Source: JAKCDU01 sp035551615 (GTDB lineage: Bacteria > Actinomycetota > Acidimicrobiia > Acidimicrobiales > Palsa-688). From it: DNA of 64,000 nt. Below the pieces are notes generated by a model that was not told the DNA's origin, ran no database searches, and worked only from the letters and a program-made list of their open reading frames with translations. Of the stretch, positions 23,786 to 32,409 are shown piece after piece. Made by a program: the position numbers and the translations under genes. The stretch's first letter is position 1. Each line of letters starts with the position of its first letter. The stretch spans positions 1 to 64,000 of the forward strand of contig DASZNC010000075.1 in assembly GCA_035551615.1 (NCBI GenBank), written 5' to 3'.

Positions 23786-26380
23786 CTATCTTTTGGCCGA
23801 ACCGATGTCCAGAGCCACTGCCTTGGCGACGGCCTGGGAGCGACGGGAGACACCGAGTTTGGCCAGTACAGCCGAAACATGGTGTCCGGCCGTCTTGACG
23901 CTGATCGACAGCGCCCGGGCGATCTGCGGATTTGTCATCCCGGCCGTGACCAGATCGAGAACCTCCAGCTCCCGTTGGGTGAGTCCGGCCGGGTTGGCAA
24001 CGGTGGCCGCATTTGGACCACGTGTTGTCCGGAAGCCGTGCGCTCGCAGCTGCCGGTTGATGCCGGCCAATGCCGGCGAGGCGCCGAGGTCTCGGAAAAT
24101 GTCATGCGCCTCCCGCCAGGCGGCCGAATCGGCCTCGGTGTCGGCCAGAGCCGTCGCCGCCTCGTAGGGGCAACCGAGGCGCTGCCATTCCCTCGATGCC
24201 AGCTGGAATTCACCCTGGATATGAAGTGCGAACGGCATTGCGGCGCGGGCGGGGTCCGACGGGTGCCCGCCACGCCACAACCAGAACGTCAACTCGCCGA
24301 TGGCCCAGCGGTGCTCATGGGCGTGCGCCTGCCGGAGGGTCTCCGTAAGCATCGGCAGGTGCCGCTCGATGTCACCATCCAGCCATCCCGCCTCTGCCCG
24401 TGAGGCTGCGACCGGCCAGAGCCGTTGAAGATGACCGATGCTCACGGCCAGGTCCCTCGCCTCGTCGAGTGCCTCCCAGACACCCGACTGGCCTCGCCGG
24501 GCTCGGACCCGACCGAGGGCGTTCAGAGCTACCATCCGAGCCGACGCCGTCGACTGGGACATCCGCAGGACGCTTTCCGCAGTCGCCACCGCTTCCTCCC
24601 AACGACCGACGTCGCAGTAGCAGCGTGCCCTCCAGGCATGGAGATAGCTGGCCTGAACATCGAGTTGGTGAGACTCGGCGAACCGGCTGCCTTCCTCCAA
24701 GGCGGGCAGCGCGATCGCGTACCGACGCAGTTCGCCGGCGCCCGATCCGATCTGCGACCAGCCCAGACCGGCCGTATTGAGATCGCCGCCGTCGCCCGCA
24801 ACCGTGATGCCTTCCCGGAGAAGGGAGAGGCCCTCCTCGAACGGCTCGTCATCGGTCATCAGTTGGGCCACGCCGGTTGTGATCAGGGCGTAGGCCAGGT
24901 GCGGCTGTCCGTCGAGCCCTTTCGACAACTGGATGGCTCGCCATCCCTCTACTGCCGCCTCATCGTTGCGGCGTTCGAGCATCAACCCGTGAGCCCGGGC
25001 GACCAATGCGTATACCAACTCGGCCGACGGCCCGGTCAGCTCGAGGCGGCTGACCGCCACGCCGGCGAGGTGACGGGCTTTTCCCTCGTCCCCCAGGCTC
25101 CCGTGGGCCCGGCCGAGCCGGGCTACAACCTCCCCCGCCCGAACCTCATCCCCGAGTTCCTCGTAGGCCCGCAAGGCGGCCGTCCATGCCTCCTTCGACG
25201 CCCTCACGTCGATCAGCCCTTCGGCATGAGCCAGTCGCACATAGAACGCGGCTCGGTCCCGAAGCCCCAAGCGGTGGACTTCCGGGGCGGCGCGCCGAAG
25301 GAGTTGGGCCGCCTCCCGGTTGGCTCCGACCTTGGTCGCCTCCGCCGCCGCCAGAGGCGCCCAGCGCATGAGTGCTTCACCGTCGCCCGCCTCGCCGGCA
25401 TGGTGGGCCAGCCTTGTGGCGTCTGCGCCATGATCGCTGAGGCAGGCCAGCGCCTGCGCATGGAGCGCCCGACGACGAGCCGGTGGGAGTGCTTGTTCGA
25501 CCGCCAACCGGGCCAGCTCGTGGCGGAACTGCACCAGGCCCGCCTGGAACTGAATGACGCCGGAGGCGACCACACTGTCCAGGTGGTCATCGCCGACGTC
25601 GACCATGGAGGTCAACAACCACATCTCGGCAGGGCCGGGGATGACGGACAATGCGTCGACCAGCTGTCTCGAATGAGGCCCGAGCCTGGAAACCCTGGAC
25701 GTCACTGCGTCCCGCACCGTGCGCGGCACTCCGCCCCGGCTGGCCAACGCTTCCGTTATGTAGAACGGGTTGCCCCCGGTCACCCGGTGAAGGCCGGCTG
25801 CGTCCATGGCGTCCCCGGCCATGACGGCTACCGCCGAGGCCGACAACGGCGCCAGGTCGATCCGACTCAAACCCTCAGCCGTTCCCACTTCGCCCAGGGC
25901 GGCCTGTACGCGCGCCTGGCCTGGGTCAGGGGCCCGGAACGTAACCACGATCACCGCACGGAAGGTGCTCAGCCGCCTGGCCAGGAACACCAGGAGGTCC
26001 AAGGTGGCGTCATCGGCCCAGTGGACGTCCTCCAGAACCAGAGCGGTGGGTCGGGCCGGACGGCGGAGCAGGCCGGCCAGGACGTCGAAAGCCATGTAGC
26101 GGGGGCGCTCCGGGGTCAAGGCGTCCGCCAGCTCGCCTCCGATCTCCGCGGCGATATCGCGGAGCGGCCCCAGCGGGCGAGGCGTCGACAGTGCGTCGCA
26201 TCCGCCCCACCACACGTGGACTTCCGGGTGCTCGATCCGGAATCGCTTCAGTAGAGACGTCTTGCCGATTCCGGCCTCTCCGGTGACCAGTATCAACCGG
26301 CCACCTCTCGACGCTTCAGAGAGCCGCGCCCCCAACGCAACCATGGCGCTCTCGCGCTCGAGCAGAGATTCTGCAATCAC
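23786..26380 (-). CDS. Large ATP-binding LuxR-family transcriptional regulator (LAL/MalT-like)
   Basis: A protein of about 864 residues. The N-terminus (1-300) is an AAA/STAND ATPase: Walker A GEAGIGKTS (34-42), Walker B LVLEDVHWADD, then a sensor region. The middle (about 330-770) is helical and TPR-like, as in signal-integration domains of MalT and the LAL group. The last 60 residues form the LuxR HTH: LTQRELEVLDLVTAGMTNPQIA then KTAGHHVSAVLAKLGVSRR. It should activate genes after binding ATP and an inducer. I prefer GTG 26380, just before the ATPase; the frame is open to 26509 but that part overlaps the SDR relic. Target genes are not evident. Confidence 0.9.
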   Translation of the reverse strand: MIAESLLERESAMVALGARLSEASRGGRLILVTGEAGIGKTSLLKRFRIEHPEVHVWWGGCDALSTPRPLGPLRDIAAEIGGELADALTPERPRYMAFDVLAGLLRRPARPTALVLEDVHWADDATLDLLVFLARRLSTFRAVIVVTFRAPDPGQARVQAALGEVGTAEGLSRIDLAPLSASAVAVMAGDAMDAAGLHRVTGGNPFYITEALASRGGVPRTVRDAVTSRVSRLGPHSRQLVDALSVIPGPAEMWLLTSMVDVGDDHLDSVVASGVIQFQAGLVQFRHELARLAVEQALPPARRRALHAQALACLSDHGADATRLAHHAGEAGDGEALMRWAPLAAAEATKVGANREAAQLLRRAAPEVHRLGLRDRAAFYVRLAHAEGLIDVRASKEAWTAALRAYEELGDEVRAGEVVARLGRAHGSLGDEGKARHLAGVAVSRLELTGPSAELVYALVARAHGLMLERRNDEAAVEGWRAIQLSKGLDGQPHLAYALITTGVAQLMTDDEPFEEGLSLLREGITVAGDGGDLNTAGLGWSQIGSGAGELRRYAIALPALEEGSRFAESHQLDVQASYLHAWRARCYCDVGRWEEAVATAESVLRMSQSTASARMVALNALGRVRARRGQSGVWEALDEARDLAVSIGHLQRLWPVAASRAEAGWLDGDIERHLPMLTETLRQAHAHEHRWAIGELTFWLWRGGHPSDPARAAMPFALHIQGEFQLASREWQRLGCPYEAATALADTEADSAAWREAHDIFRDLGASPALAGINRQLRAHGFRTTRGPNAATVANPAGLTQRELEVLDLVTAGMTNPQIARALSISVKTAGHHVSAVLAKLGVSRRSQAVAKAVALDIGSAKR

Positions 26381-26444
26381 CGAACTGGCGCTCGTGCCGG
26401 CCCCTTGCCCACAGGCAGAGCGTAGAAGGAGTCGGCGATGGGCG

Positions 26445-26790
26445 TCAGACGGCGAGCCGCCCACCGTCCACGGGGAGCACGACACCGTGGATGAATCTGG
26501 CCCCGTCACTGGCCAGGACGGCGGTGGCGGCGGCGATCTCGTCCGGCTGCCTCACGCGCCCGGCTGGTGCCGCAGCTGACGGTGAAGACGTCGTCAATCT
26601 GGTCGGCGGTCGTGTCTGCGGTGGCGTCAAATGGGAAGACACCGCCGCTGTTGACGAGGATGTCGACGTATCCGCCGCCCCCTTCCGTGGCGCGGGTGGC
26701 CAGTTGGCGGACGCTCTGTTCGTCGGCCAGATCGGCGGCAACGAAATCGGCGTGCCCCCGGAGGGCCCGGCTGCTGAAAAACGGTCGTGA
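26445..26790 (-). pseudogene. Relic of an SDR dehydrogenase gene, truncated and internally deleted
   Basis: On the minus strand, one frame (about 26785-26580) reads GHADFVAADLADEQSVRQLA, then VDILVNSGGVFPFDATADTT, the central part of an SDR with NSGG in place of NNAG. It then jumps frame and reads GRVRQPDEIAAATAVLASDG and VVLPVDGGRLAV to a stop at 26445, the C-terminus of the same family. The TGxxxGxG start, the catalytic YxxxK and about 80 residues between are missing. The relic begins right next to the 3' end of the tRNA-Ser gene. It also overlaps the possible upstream extension of the LuxR gene. Confidence 0.88.
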
Positions 26791-26822
26791 ACCCCGGTCG
26801 GCTGGGCCGACCGGAAGTCCAG

Positions 26823-26910
26823 CGGAGAGGGGGGGATTTGAACCCCCGGACCCCTGTTGGAGGTCAACTCATTAGCAGTGAGTCCGATTCGGCCGCTCTC
26901 GCACCTCTCC
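26823..26910 (-). tRNA. tRNA-Ser (anticodon GCU)
   Basis: Minus-strand tRNA of 88 nt including the discriminator G. The acceptor stem pairs GGAGAGG (5' end at 26910) with CCTCTCC; the anticodon stem ACTCA/TGAGT encloses CTGCTAA, giving anticodon GCU for AGC/AGU codons. A long variable arm and GGTTCAAATCC in the T arm confirm a serine tRNA. CCA is not encoded. A possible -10 (TAGAGT, minus strand, 26927-26922) lies about 12-17 bases upstream. The 3' side abuts a broken SDR gene, the usual place for integration events. Confidence 0.95.
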
Positions 26911-27015
26911 TCGGGCCCATGACTCTAGCCTGGGCTCGCTGGGCCTACACAGGTCGTCCAACGAGCCCACCGTGAACCGTCGCATCGGCGTCGGACGATT
27001 TGGGAAGAAATCGCA

Positions 27016-28254
27016 ATGACAAGAGCGGGTTTGGCGGAGAGGATCGGGATGGTCTGGTGTGGTTCGGTGCGGGTGGCGACGGCGGTTGCGGCTGCGGCTG
27101 GACTGGTGGCGTGCAGCGGGTCAGGCCATCCGAAGCCGACACCGAGGCTGGTCCCGACGAGCTCGACAGTTTCAGACGTAACGGTTCCCGGCCCGACCGT
27201 TGCGGGATCGGTGGCAACTACCGTAACGACAGCGGCGCCGGCGCCGAGGAGTCTGGGGATGAAGGTGTCCAGCGTGACGTTCGTCTCCGCCGATGACGGC
27301 TGGGTGCTGGGCCAGGTCGGTGGCCGGGTGCGGGTGGAGAGAACGACCGATGGCGGTAGCCGCTGGACGCCGCTGGAAACCAGCCCCCCGTTCGGTCCTG
27401 GTCCGTCGGGCGCACCGACGGGTATCCGTTTCGCTGATCTCGTTCACGGATACGTGTTCGGTCGCGACGCGCTGGACGTGACCAGCAATGGCGGTCAAAG
27501 CTGGCAGCAGGTCGCCATAGCCGACGAGGACGGGGCTTCGGATGGCACGGGGGCGGCCGATGTCGAGGCGGCCGGCGGGCGGGTTTGGCTGTTGAACGCG
27601 GCGGCTCCGTACCCGTCCATCTACACCGCAACGGTCGGCAGCACATCTTTTGGCCGGGTCGGTCGGGCTGGCAACCGAGGAGCGTTCGTCGAGGTCCACC
27701 GCAGCGAGGCCTATGTCGTCGGTTTCGAAGGAGCCGGGCCGGTACCGCCGAACCTCGAGGTCGCTACCACCGCCGGTGTCTCCAACCGGCAAAGTCCCTG
27801 CGGCGGGATCGGGGCGGATCAGGGGACGTCGTCGGCCAGTGGACAGAGCGCCGGGGATTTCGTGGGTTTGGCCCCGGCGATCACGCCGGGGGTCTTGTAC
27901 GCAGTATGCGGTGGGGACACAACATCGACGACGTCCGCCAGCTTCCTATATCGCAGCGATAGCGACGGTCGTAGTTGGACCGGCGTGACCGTGCTCCACG
28001 CCTGTGTGGCGGCGGCCCTGGCCGTCACTGACTCCACCGCCTTTGTCGCCTGCCGCAACGGCGGCGTCCGAGCGGCACCTCTAACGAGCACGACCTCGCA
28101 CAGCGTGTTGGGGTCGATGCCCGTCCAATACGTCGGTTTCACCAACGACCAAGATGGTGTTGCCATCAGTGGTGTTGCCCAGTCCCAAGCAGGAGCCGGC
28201 GACCTTTACCTCACCCGAAACAGTGGAGAGCACTGGACCAAAGCAGCCACCTGA
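27016..28254 (+). CDS. Lipoprotein with BNR/Asp-box repeats (beta-propeller-like)
   Basis: A 412-residue exported lipoprotein. The N-terminal hydrophobic stretch ends in a lipobox LVAC (near residues 30-33), followed by a Thr/Pro-rich linker to about residue 80. The rest carries Asp-box turns of the S/T-x-D/N-x-G-x-x-W type: TTDGGSRW, TSNGGQSW, SDSDGRSW and TRNSGEHW. These mark a sialidase-type or Ycf48-like beta-propeller fold, not necessarily an enzyme. No catalytic residues can be assigned. Start ATG 27016. The GC content and codon use look slightly lower than in the genes to the left. Role at the outer membrane face unknown. Confidence 0.82.
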   Translation: MTRAGLAERIGMVWCGSVRVATAVAAAAGLVACSGSGHPKPTPRLVPTSSTVSDVTVPGPTVAGSVATTVTTAAPAPRSLGMKVSSVTFVSADDGWVLGQVGGRVRVERTTDGGSRWTPLETSPPFGPGPSGAPTGIRFADLVHGYVFGRDALDVTSNGGQSWQQVAIADEDGASDGTGAADVEAAGGRVWLLNAAAPYPSIYTATVGSTSFGRVGRAGNRGAFVEVHRSEAYVVGFEGAGPVPPNLEVATTAGVSNRQSPCGGIGADQGTSSASGQSAGDFVGLAPAITPGVLYAVCGGDTTSTTSASFLYRSDSDGRSWTGVTVLHACVAAALAVTDSTAFVACRNGGVRAAPLTSTTSHSVLGSMPVQYVGFTNDQDGVAISGVAQSQAGAGDLYLTRNSGEHWTKAAT

Positions 28255-28697
28255 GCGGGCCGCAGCAGGCTAGAACGCTATGAACGCTCAGCAACCCGAC
28301 GTCGCGGTTCCCGATGGCGACAGCTATCCCGCCGCAGACAATGCTTCCTGCCGGGTGGCAGGCGATGTTCTGAGCGGCGCCGAGCCCCCTCTTCGTGCGT
28401 CGGATCTGTCGATGCTGGACCGCAAGACGGTCAAGCGATATTTGACCGCCGGAGCGGAGGCCGGGGTGGTCCGTTCCGTTCCGTACTGCTCGAGTTGTAG
28501 GGCAGACCGAAACGTGCTCAGCTGCGCCGGGATGCCCGACCGCAGGTCGGAAGGGCGCCACCGAATTCTGGAAGGTGTAGCGCCCCACTCCCAAGGTCGC
28601 GGGTTTTGTAACCACGTTCGGGCGACACTCCCCCAACGCCCGATCACTTACTCGGAGACATCATCCTAGGGCGGAGGGACTTCCCGCCGGCTGTCTA
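28255..28697 (+). pseudogene. IS21-type transposase relic in an otherwise empty spacer
   Basis: At about 28415-28474 the plus strand reads LDRKTVKRYLTAGAEAGVVR, which matches the helix-turn-helix of IS21-family IstA transposases (LDRKTVRRYLxxAxxAGLVR). The preceding residues (about 28352 on) fit poorly and the frame runs on to 28669 with no further transposase motif: no DDE region and no istB. It is a small decayed fragment of an insertion sequence. Terminal inverted repeats are not visible. The rest of the spacer shows nothing else. Confidence 0.6.
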
Positions 28698-29903
28698 TCA
28701 CGAGGTCCGCCCCGGACCTCCGAGCAACAGAGCGGCGTCCTGGTAGTCGAGGACTATGGAGTGAAAGCCGGCTAACACGTTTTCACCCAGCGAGCCCTGA
28801 ATGTGGATCGGGCTGTCACCGGACTCGGGAAGCGGCACTTCCACCAGGGAAGTGGCGGGCACCGAGATCTGGCGGTCGGATCCCGGATCAGAGCTCGATG
28901 ATCCGAGCAGGCCCAGGAACGGGGGGCCGCCTCCGATCTTCCAGCCGCTCGAGGTCACTACCTCGGCGTTGTAGACGCAGCCCGCCGTCGTCAGAGGGAG
29001 CGTGCGCCCGACTTTGGCCAGGGTACGGCTGTCGGTCTGGTCCAGTGCCGAGATGGCGGCGCCGGTGTCGACGATGAAGTTGGTCGCTGCGCCGGCCATC
29101 TCCGCGGAGACCAAGGCTGTGGTGAAGTCGCTGGTCTCGATGACCGACAGCTCCAGCGGCGGGCCGGAGGTGGGACCGGTGAACGATGAGGGCAGCTGCG
29201 GGGTGCTGAAGTTGATGATCCCGGGCTCCGACGGGGGCCCGTGTTCGGGGTGGAGGAGCGTCATGGTCGACGTCAGGTAGTCGACGCGGACGGCGTCGAA
29301 GCGGCTCAGGACGTCGCTGCCCAGCAGGCCAGCGATACCGGGCCGTCCGTCCTTGGAGTCTGCCAGGTTGACCCCCAGGACGGTCTGGCTGTCGAGGGTT
29401 AACGGTCCCATCGACCAGCTGGGGACCCGGTAGGGCGTGGCGTTGGTGGTGCAGGCGATGCCGCTGATGCGTTGCGCGCCTCCCACCTTCAAAAGATGCA
29501 AGGCGGCGGCCAACCGAAGGGAGATGGCCGACCTCGATGCCCCAGTGTCGACCATGAAGGGAAAGGGGCCGTATCCGTCAACGCATACCTTGGCGACTAT
29601 CAGCACTCCGACGCCGTCGTTGACCACCTGCACCGATACCGGTTTCAACGCTGGGGTGGCCGTCGGCGACTGCGAGCAACGGGGCTCGTTGATCGGGAGC
29701 GCCAGCGCCGGGCGCTGATTCTTCGACGCGTGAGTGGCGATCCCAACCAGGCCGGCCAGGATCAAAGCGACCACCGCCATGGCGCCGGTCCGAACGAAAC
29801 TGACCTTCTGCTCAGGAGTGATCTCGGCTTCCTTCCCGCTCTGGCTGGAACCAAGAGGGTACGGATTAGCTACGAACATCGCACGCGCACCACGGGACCG
29901 CAT
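28698..29903 (-). CDS. Membrane-anchored protein with two retropepsin-like aspartyl protease domains
   Basis: A 401-residue protein. A cytosolic leader is followed by one membrane helix (about 38-58) and an extracytoplasmic region with two similar halves. Each half has a catalytic-type motif, FMVDTGASRSAI (D119) and FIVDTGAAISAL (D279), 160 residues apart. Each ends with a G-x-x-G-x-(D/N)VL-x-x-F-x-x-(V/I)-x-x-DY segment, as in gag-pol-like aspartyl proteases. Two halves in one chain could form an intramolecular active site, as pepsins do. ATG 29903 has AAGGA six bases upstream; ATG 29879 is possible. Substrate unknown. Confidence 0.85.
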   Translation of the reverse strand: MRSRGARAMFVANPYPLGSSQSGKEAEITPEQKVSFVRTGAMAVVALILAGLVGIATHASKNQRPALALPINEPRCSQSPTATPALKPVSVQVVNDGVGVLIVAKVCVDGYGPFPFMVDTGASRSAISLRLAAALHLLKVGGAQRISGIACTTNATPYRVPSWSMGPLTLDSQTVLGVNLADSKDGRPGIAGLLGSDVLSRFDAVRVDYLTSTMTLLHPEHGPPSEPGIINFSTPQLPSSFTGPTSGPPLELSVIETSDFTTALVSAEMAGAATNFIVDTGAAISALDQTDSRTLAKVGRTLPLTTAGCVYNAEVVTSSGWKIGGGPPFLGLLGSSSSDPGSDRQISVPATSLVEVPLPESGDSPIHIQGSLGENVLAGFHSIVLDYQDAALLLGGPGRTS

Positions 29904-30010
29904 GGGAGTCCTTCCCTGGGGCGGGCATCAGCGCCGATCGATATGGGCGGATCGTGTCTCATCGGGTTGGAGAGTTTCTGCGGCGCCGGTATGGCTGATC
30001 GGGATGCCGG

Positions 30011-30220
30011 TCAATCACCGCTCCAGTGCTTGGCTTTCTGCAGACCTTCGCGACCCGTCCACAGAGCGTGGAGGATGCGAATATCAAACGTGACGGAGGC
30101 GGCGAGGACGAGAACTCCGCCCATAATCGAGAGCCAGCTACCACCGCCGATTCCGGTAACGAGCAACGCGATGCCCACGAATGGACACGCCACGGCGCCG
30201 ACCCATGCTTGGTAACTCAT
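30011..30220 (-). CDS. Small two-helix membrane protein
   Basis: A 69-residue protein with two membrane helices, about residues 4-24 and 29-46, then a short basic tail ending QKAKHWSGD. ATG 30220 is preceded by a GAGGTGGCGAG stretch on the minus strand that serves as ribosome site. I do not recognise a family. It lies 107 bases upstream of the retropepsin-like gene on the same strand, so a shared transcript is possible. Confidence 0.6.
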   Translation of the reverse strand: MSYQAWVGAVACPFVGIALLVTGIGGGSWLSIMGGVLVLAASVTFDIRILHALWTGREGLQKAKHWSGD

Positions 30221-30318
30221 CTCGCCACCTCACCGCTTGCTTCTGTAGCGAGCCGATAATGCTAGCTCGATCGATCTGCGCTCACCTGCACCGAGACTGC
30301 CACCTGTGAGGAGTCGGG

Positions 30319-30474
30319 TTGGTCGTGATCCTTCTCGCCGTCCCTTTGCCTGCCTTCATCATGCGCCGGTTCTTCTACACCGACGCCTATAGGCAGGCTG
30401 AGTCTGGATTGCGGGCCGAACTCGCCGCAAGCGGTGAGCGACTGGACTGGGTGGCGGCCCAGGCGCCCCACTGA
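30319..30474 (+). CDS. Very small membrane-associated hypothetical protein
   Basis: A 51-residue open frame starting at TTG 30319 with GTGAGGAG at 30306-30313 as ribosome site, ending at TGA 30472-30474. The product begins VVILLAVPLPAFIM, a short hydrophobic helix, then a basic RRFFYTD, then an amphipathic helix with charged residues. Codon positions show GC bias in the third base. It is a plausible small membrane protein but unrecognised; the case rests on start site and composition only. Confidence 0.45.
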   Translation: MVVILLAVPLPAFIMRRFFYTDAYRQAESGLRAELAASGERLDWVAAQAPH

Positions 30475-30683
30475 GGTCGACCCGGTCGTCGGATTCTTAG
30501 CAGGTCGACCGCCTACTTATATCCCCGACCTGCATCCCATCACTGCGACAAACACCGGTGTCACCTATCGCCGTTTCCGTCACGGTGCTGCCGGAGGCAC
30601 ATGGCTCCCCAAGGTCCACCGCCGCCATTCGACGTGGGAAAACGCAGCTTTCTTCTGCGCGGCGGGGTTGCCATTATTGCCGA

Positions 30684-30983
30684 GTGACCGATACTGCTGG
30701 GCTGATGGCAGTCCTTCAGAGGGTTGATGCACTGCTGAACAGACCCGAAACGGACGTTGCGTGGAGCAGTTTCAGGACTCCGGCCGAGCTTCAGGACGAA
30801 CTTCGCCGCTGCATCGAGTTGACTGAGACGTCGAGGTTGACCGAGTCCGATTTGTGGTCGCTTGCGTTGCTCTTCGCTCCAACGGGCGCCATCCAGGAGG
30901 TCTCGATGAAATCCGGGTGGGGTCAGGAGTTCCTCGTCTTGGCGGACCGCCTCGACAAAGCCTTCGATCGCGAGTCATCGTGA
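30684..30983 (+). CDS. Small hypothetical protein, coupled to the next gene
   Basis: A soluble protein of about 99 residues (GTG 30684; ATG 30705 is an alternative). It is helical and acidic, with VLQRVDALLNRP near the start and EFLVLADRLDKAFDRESS at the end. No family recognised. Its stop overlaps the start of the next small gene as GTGA at 30980-30983, so translation of the two is probably coupled. Codon use is less GC-biased than in the flanking core regions, suggesting acquired DNA. Confidence 0.55.
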   Translation: MTDTAGLMAVLQRVDALLNRPETDVAWSSFRTPAELQDELRRCIELTETSRLTESDLWSLALLFAPTGAIQEVSMKSGWGQEFLVLADRLDKAFDRESS

Positions 30984-31162
30984 TCGACTGCGATGTCGGG
31001 AAGCCAAACGTGGAGACCATGGACGCCCTGAACAAAATTGGCGACGGAGTACGAAGCTACGCAGGTGACCTCGTGCTCCAGCTACTCGAGCCGCCGTCAG
31101 CCGGCGAGTCAGTACCCAAGGCACTCGGCAGCTATCGGATGGGCACCGACCCTGGGGTCTGA
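30980..31162 (+). CDS. Small hypothetical protein, second of a coupled pair
   Basis: A 60-residue frame from GTG 30980 to TGA 31162. The product begins MIDCDVGKPNVETMDALNKI and ends in a Gly/Thr-rich tail; no membrane segment or motif is recognised. The 4-base overlap with the preceding stop is the strongest sign that it is a real gene. Two coupled, tiny genes of unlike sequence are the usual form of toxin-antitoxin or immunity pairs, but nothing in either sequence identifies such a role. Confidence 0.45.
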   Translation: MIDCDVGKPNVETMDALNKIGDGVRSYAGDLVLQLLEPPSAGESVPKALGSYRMGTDPGV

Positions 31163-31224
31163 TCGAGAACGACCCCCGACTCGCTCCAGATCGACTCATC
31201 TCGAACCACCGGGCACCAAATCGT

Positions 31225-31272
31225 GCACCGAGAATCTCCCCAGCCCACCGCCCAACGTCGGCGATCGGGCTA
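31225..31272 (+). repeat. 48-bp dispersed repeat, copy 1
   Basis: Begins GCACCGAGAATC and ends GGCGATCGGGCTA. It matches 45402-45449 at 45 of 48 positions in the same orientation; homology stops at both ends. This copy lies 62 bases after the stop of the small gene ending at 31162, in the spacer before the convergent AIM24-type genes. Confidence 0.9.
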
Positions 31273-31356
31273 TTGCCCGAAAGGGTGGGTATTCGGTGTA
31301 GGCGTTCAGGAGGGTGCATCTCCTGAAGTAGAGGGTCTCGACCCGGTGAGGAATCG

Positions 31357-32409
31357 CTAGCGGAGTCGCCAGTCGAGGATCTGGGTGGTGTCCTCGTTGT
31401 AGCCGGTGGATCCATCGACATCCCGAACCAGCGGAGCCTCGGGGCTGAAGACTGTGCTGACAGCAATGCGGCCCGGGCCATGAGCCGCCACCTGAATCTG
31501 GCTCCGGTCTCTCATGTCGTCGTTGGAGAGGGCTGGGATCTCCACGACTACATGAGTCTGGACCGATGGATCACGGTAGAGCAGGCTGCTTCCGTGGATA
31601 TGGACGCTTTCATCAGCGGCTAAATCACGGAAACGGGTATTTCCTGGCGAATGGATGAGAACCCACCCAGGCCCGTTCCTGGCCGTGAAGACATCCTCGT
31701 GGCCGCCCATGGGCATGAAAGTCTCGCCGCCATAGATGTGGAAGTACACCCGTGCGGGGTTCGGCTCAGCCGCCTGACGGTAAACAGATTTCGACTCAAG
31801 GATGTTCTCATAATGGGTGACGTCGTGTTGCGGCGGCACGCCGGGCTTAGGGCGTTGCATATAGCGGTGGTGGAAAATAGTGCCATGGGCAACGTTGCTC
31901 GAAGCAGCCACAAAGCAGAAATTTCTTACTTTGATCGATTGGTCAGTCTGAAGAGGCAGCATGATCAGCTCGCCCATCACGTTGTCTGAAAGCGCGAAGT
32001 GACCGGGGCCGGTGGCTCTCACAATCTGGTTGTACGCCCCTGTCAGGTTCAAGCTCGTAAGGCCATTCATCGAGTCAATGCTCTCGAAGGAGATGCCTTT
32101 GTCCGCATAACAGAGCTTGTGCTGGGCGAACCAGACAGATTCGCCAGCAGCCATCGTGAACTCCGCCATCGGAACGAAAGAACCTTGCACTTCCACCTTT
32201 GACTGGCTGAACTGGATGACAGCACGATCCTTGGCGCCTGGGAGTTCTTCCCACTTGTTGCCGGACTCCAGCAGGCGAATGTCGGCTGGGGCTCCGCAGT
32301 TGGGACAGGAAACGTCTTTGGTGACGGTGCCCTTCAAACGGCAGTAAGGACACGTGAACTCCCTGTTATTCAGGGAGGTGCTTGCATCGGGAGCGGATTC
32401 CATGGTCAC
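31357..32409 (-). CDS. AIM24-family protein with N-terminal zinc ribbon (second of pair)
   Basis: A 350-residue protein. Residues 20-38 form a four-cysteine zinc ribbon (CPYC and CPNC, C20, C23, C35, C38). The rest matches the AIM24/TerD-like beta-sandwich family (PF01987): repeated beta hairpins, GSFVPMAEFTMAAGESVWFAQ, GPGHFALSDNVMGELIMLPL, and a late GPGWVLIHSPGNTRFRDLAADE. In yeast the family supports inner mitochondrial membrane organisation; the bacterial role is unknown. Start is GTG 32409 in a GTGA overlap with the previous gene, or ATG 32403. It is translationally coupled to the AIM24 gene upstream. Lower GC than the core genes. Confidence 0.8.
   Translation of the reverse strand: MTMESAPDASTSLNNREFTCPYCRLKGTVTKDVSCPNCGAPADIRLLESGNKWEELPGAKDRAVIQFSQSKVEVQGSFVPMAEFTMAAGESVWFAQHKLCYADKGISFESIDSMNGLTSLNLTGAYNQIVRATGPGHFALSDNVMGELIMLPLQTDQSIKVRNFCFVAASSNVAHGTIFHHRYMQRPKPGVPPQHDVTHYENILESKSVYRQAAEPNPARVYFHIYGGETFMPMGGHEDVFTARNGPGWVLIHSPGNTRFRDLAADESVHIHGSSLLYRDPSVQTHVVVEIPALSNDDMRDRSQIQVAAHGPGRIAVSTVFSPEAPLVRDVDGSTGYNEDTTQILDWRLR

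Noticed and set aside
24425..26254. 609-codon plus-strand open frame opposite the LuxR regulator
   Set aside because: Antisense to a protein with Walker A and LuxR motifs; composition is typical of a GC shadow.
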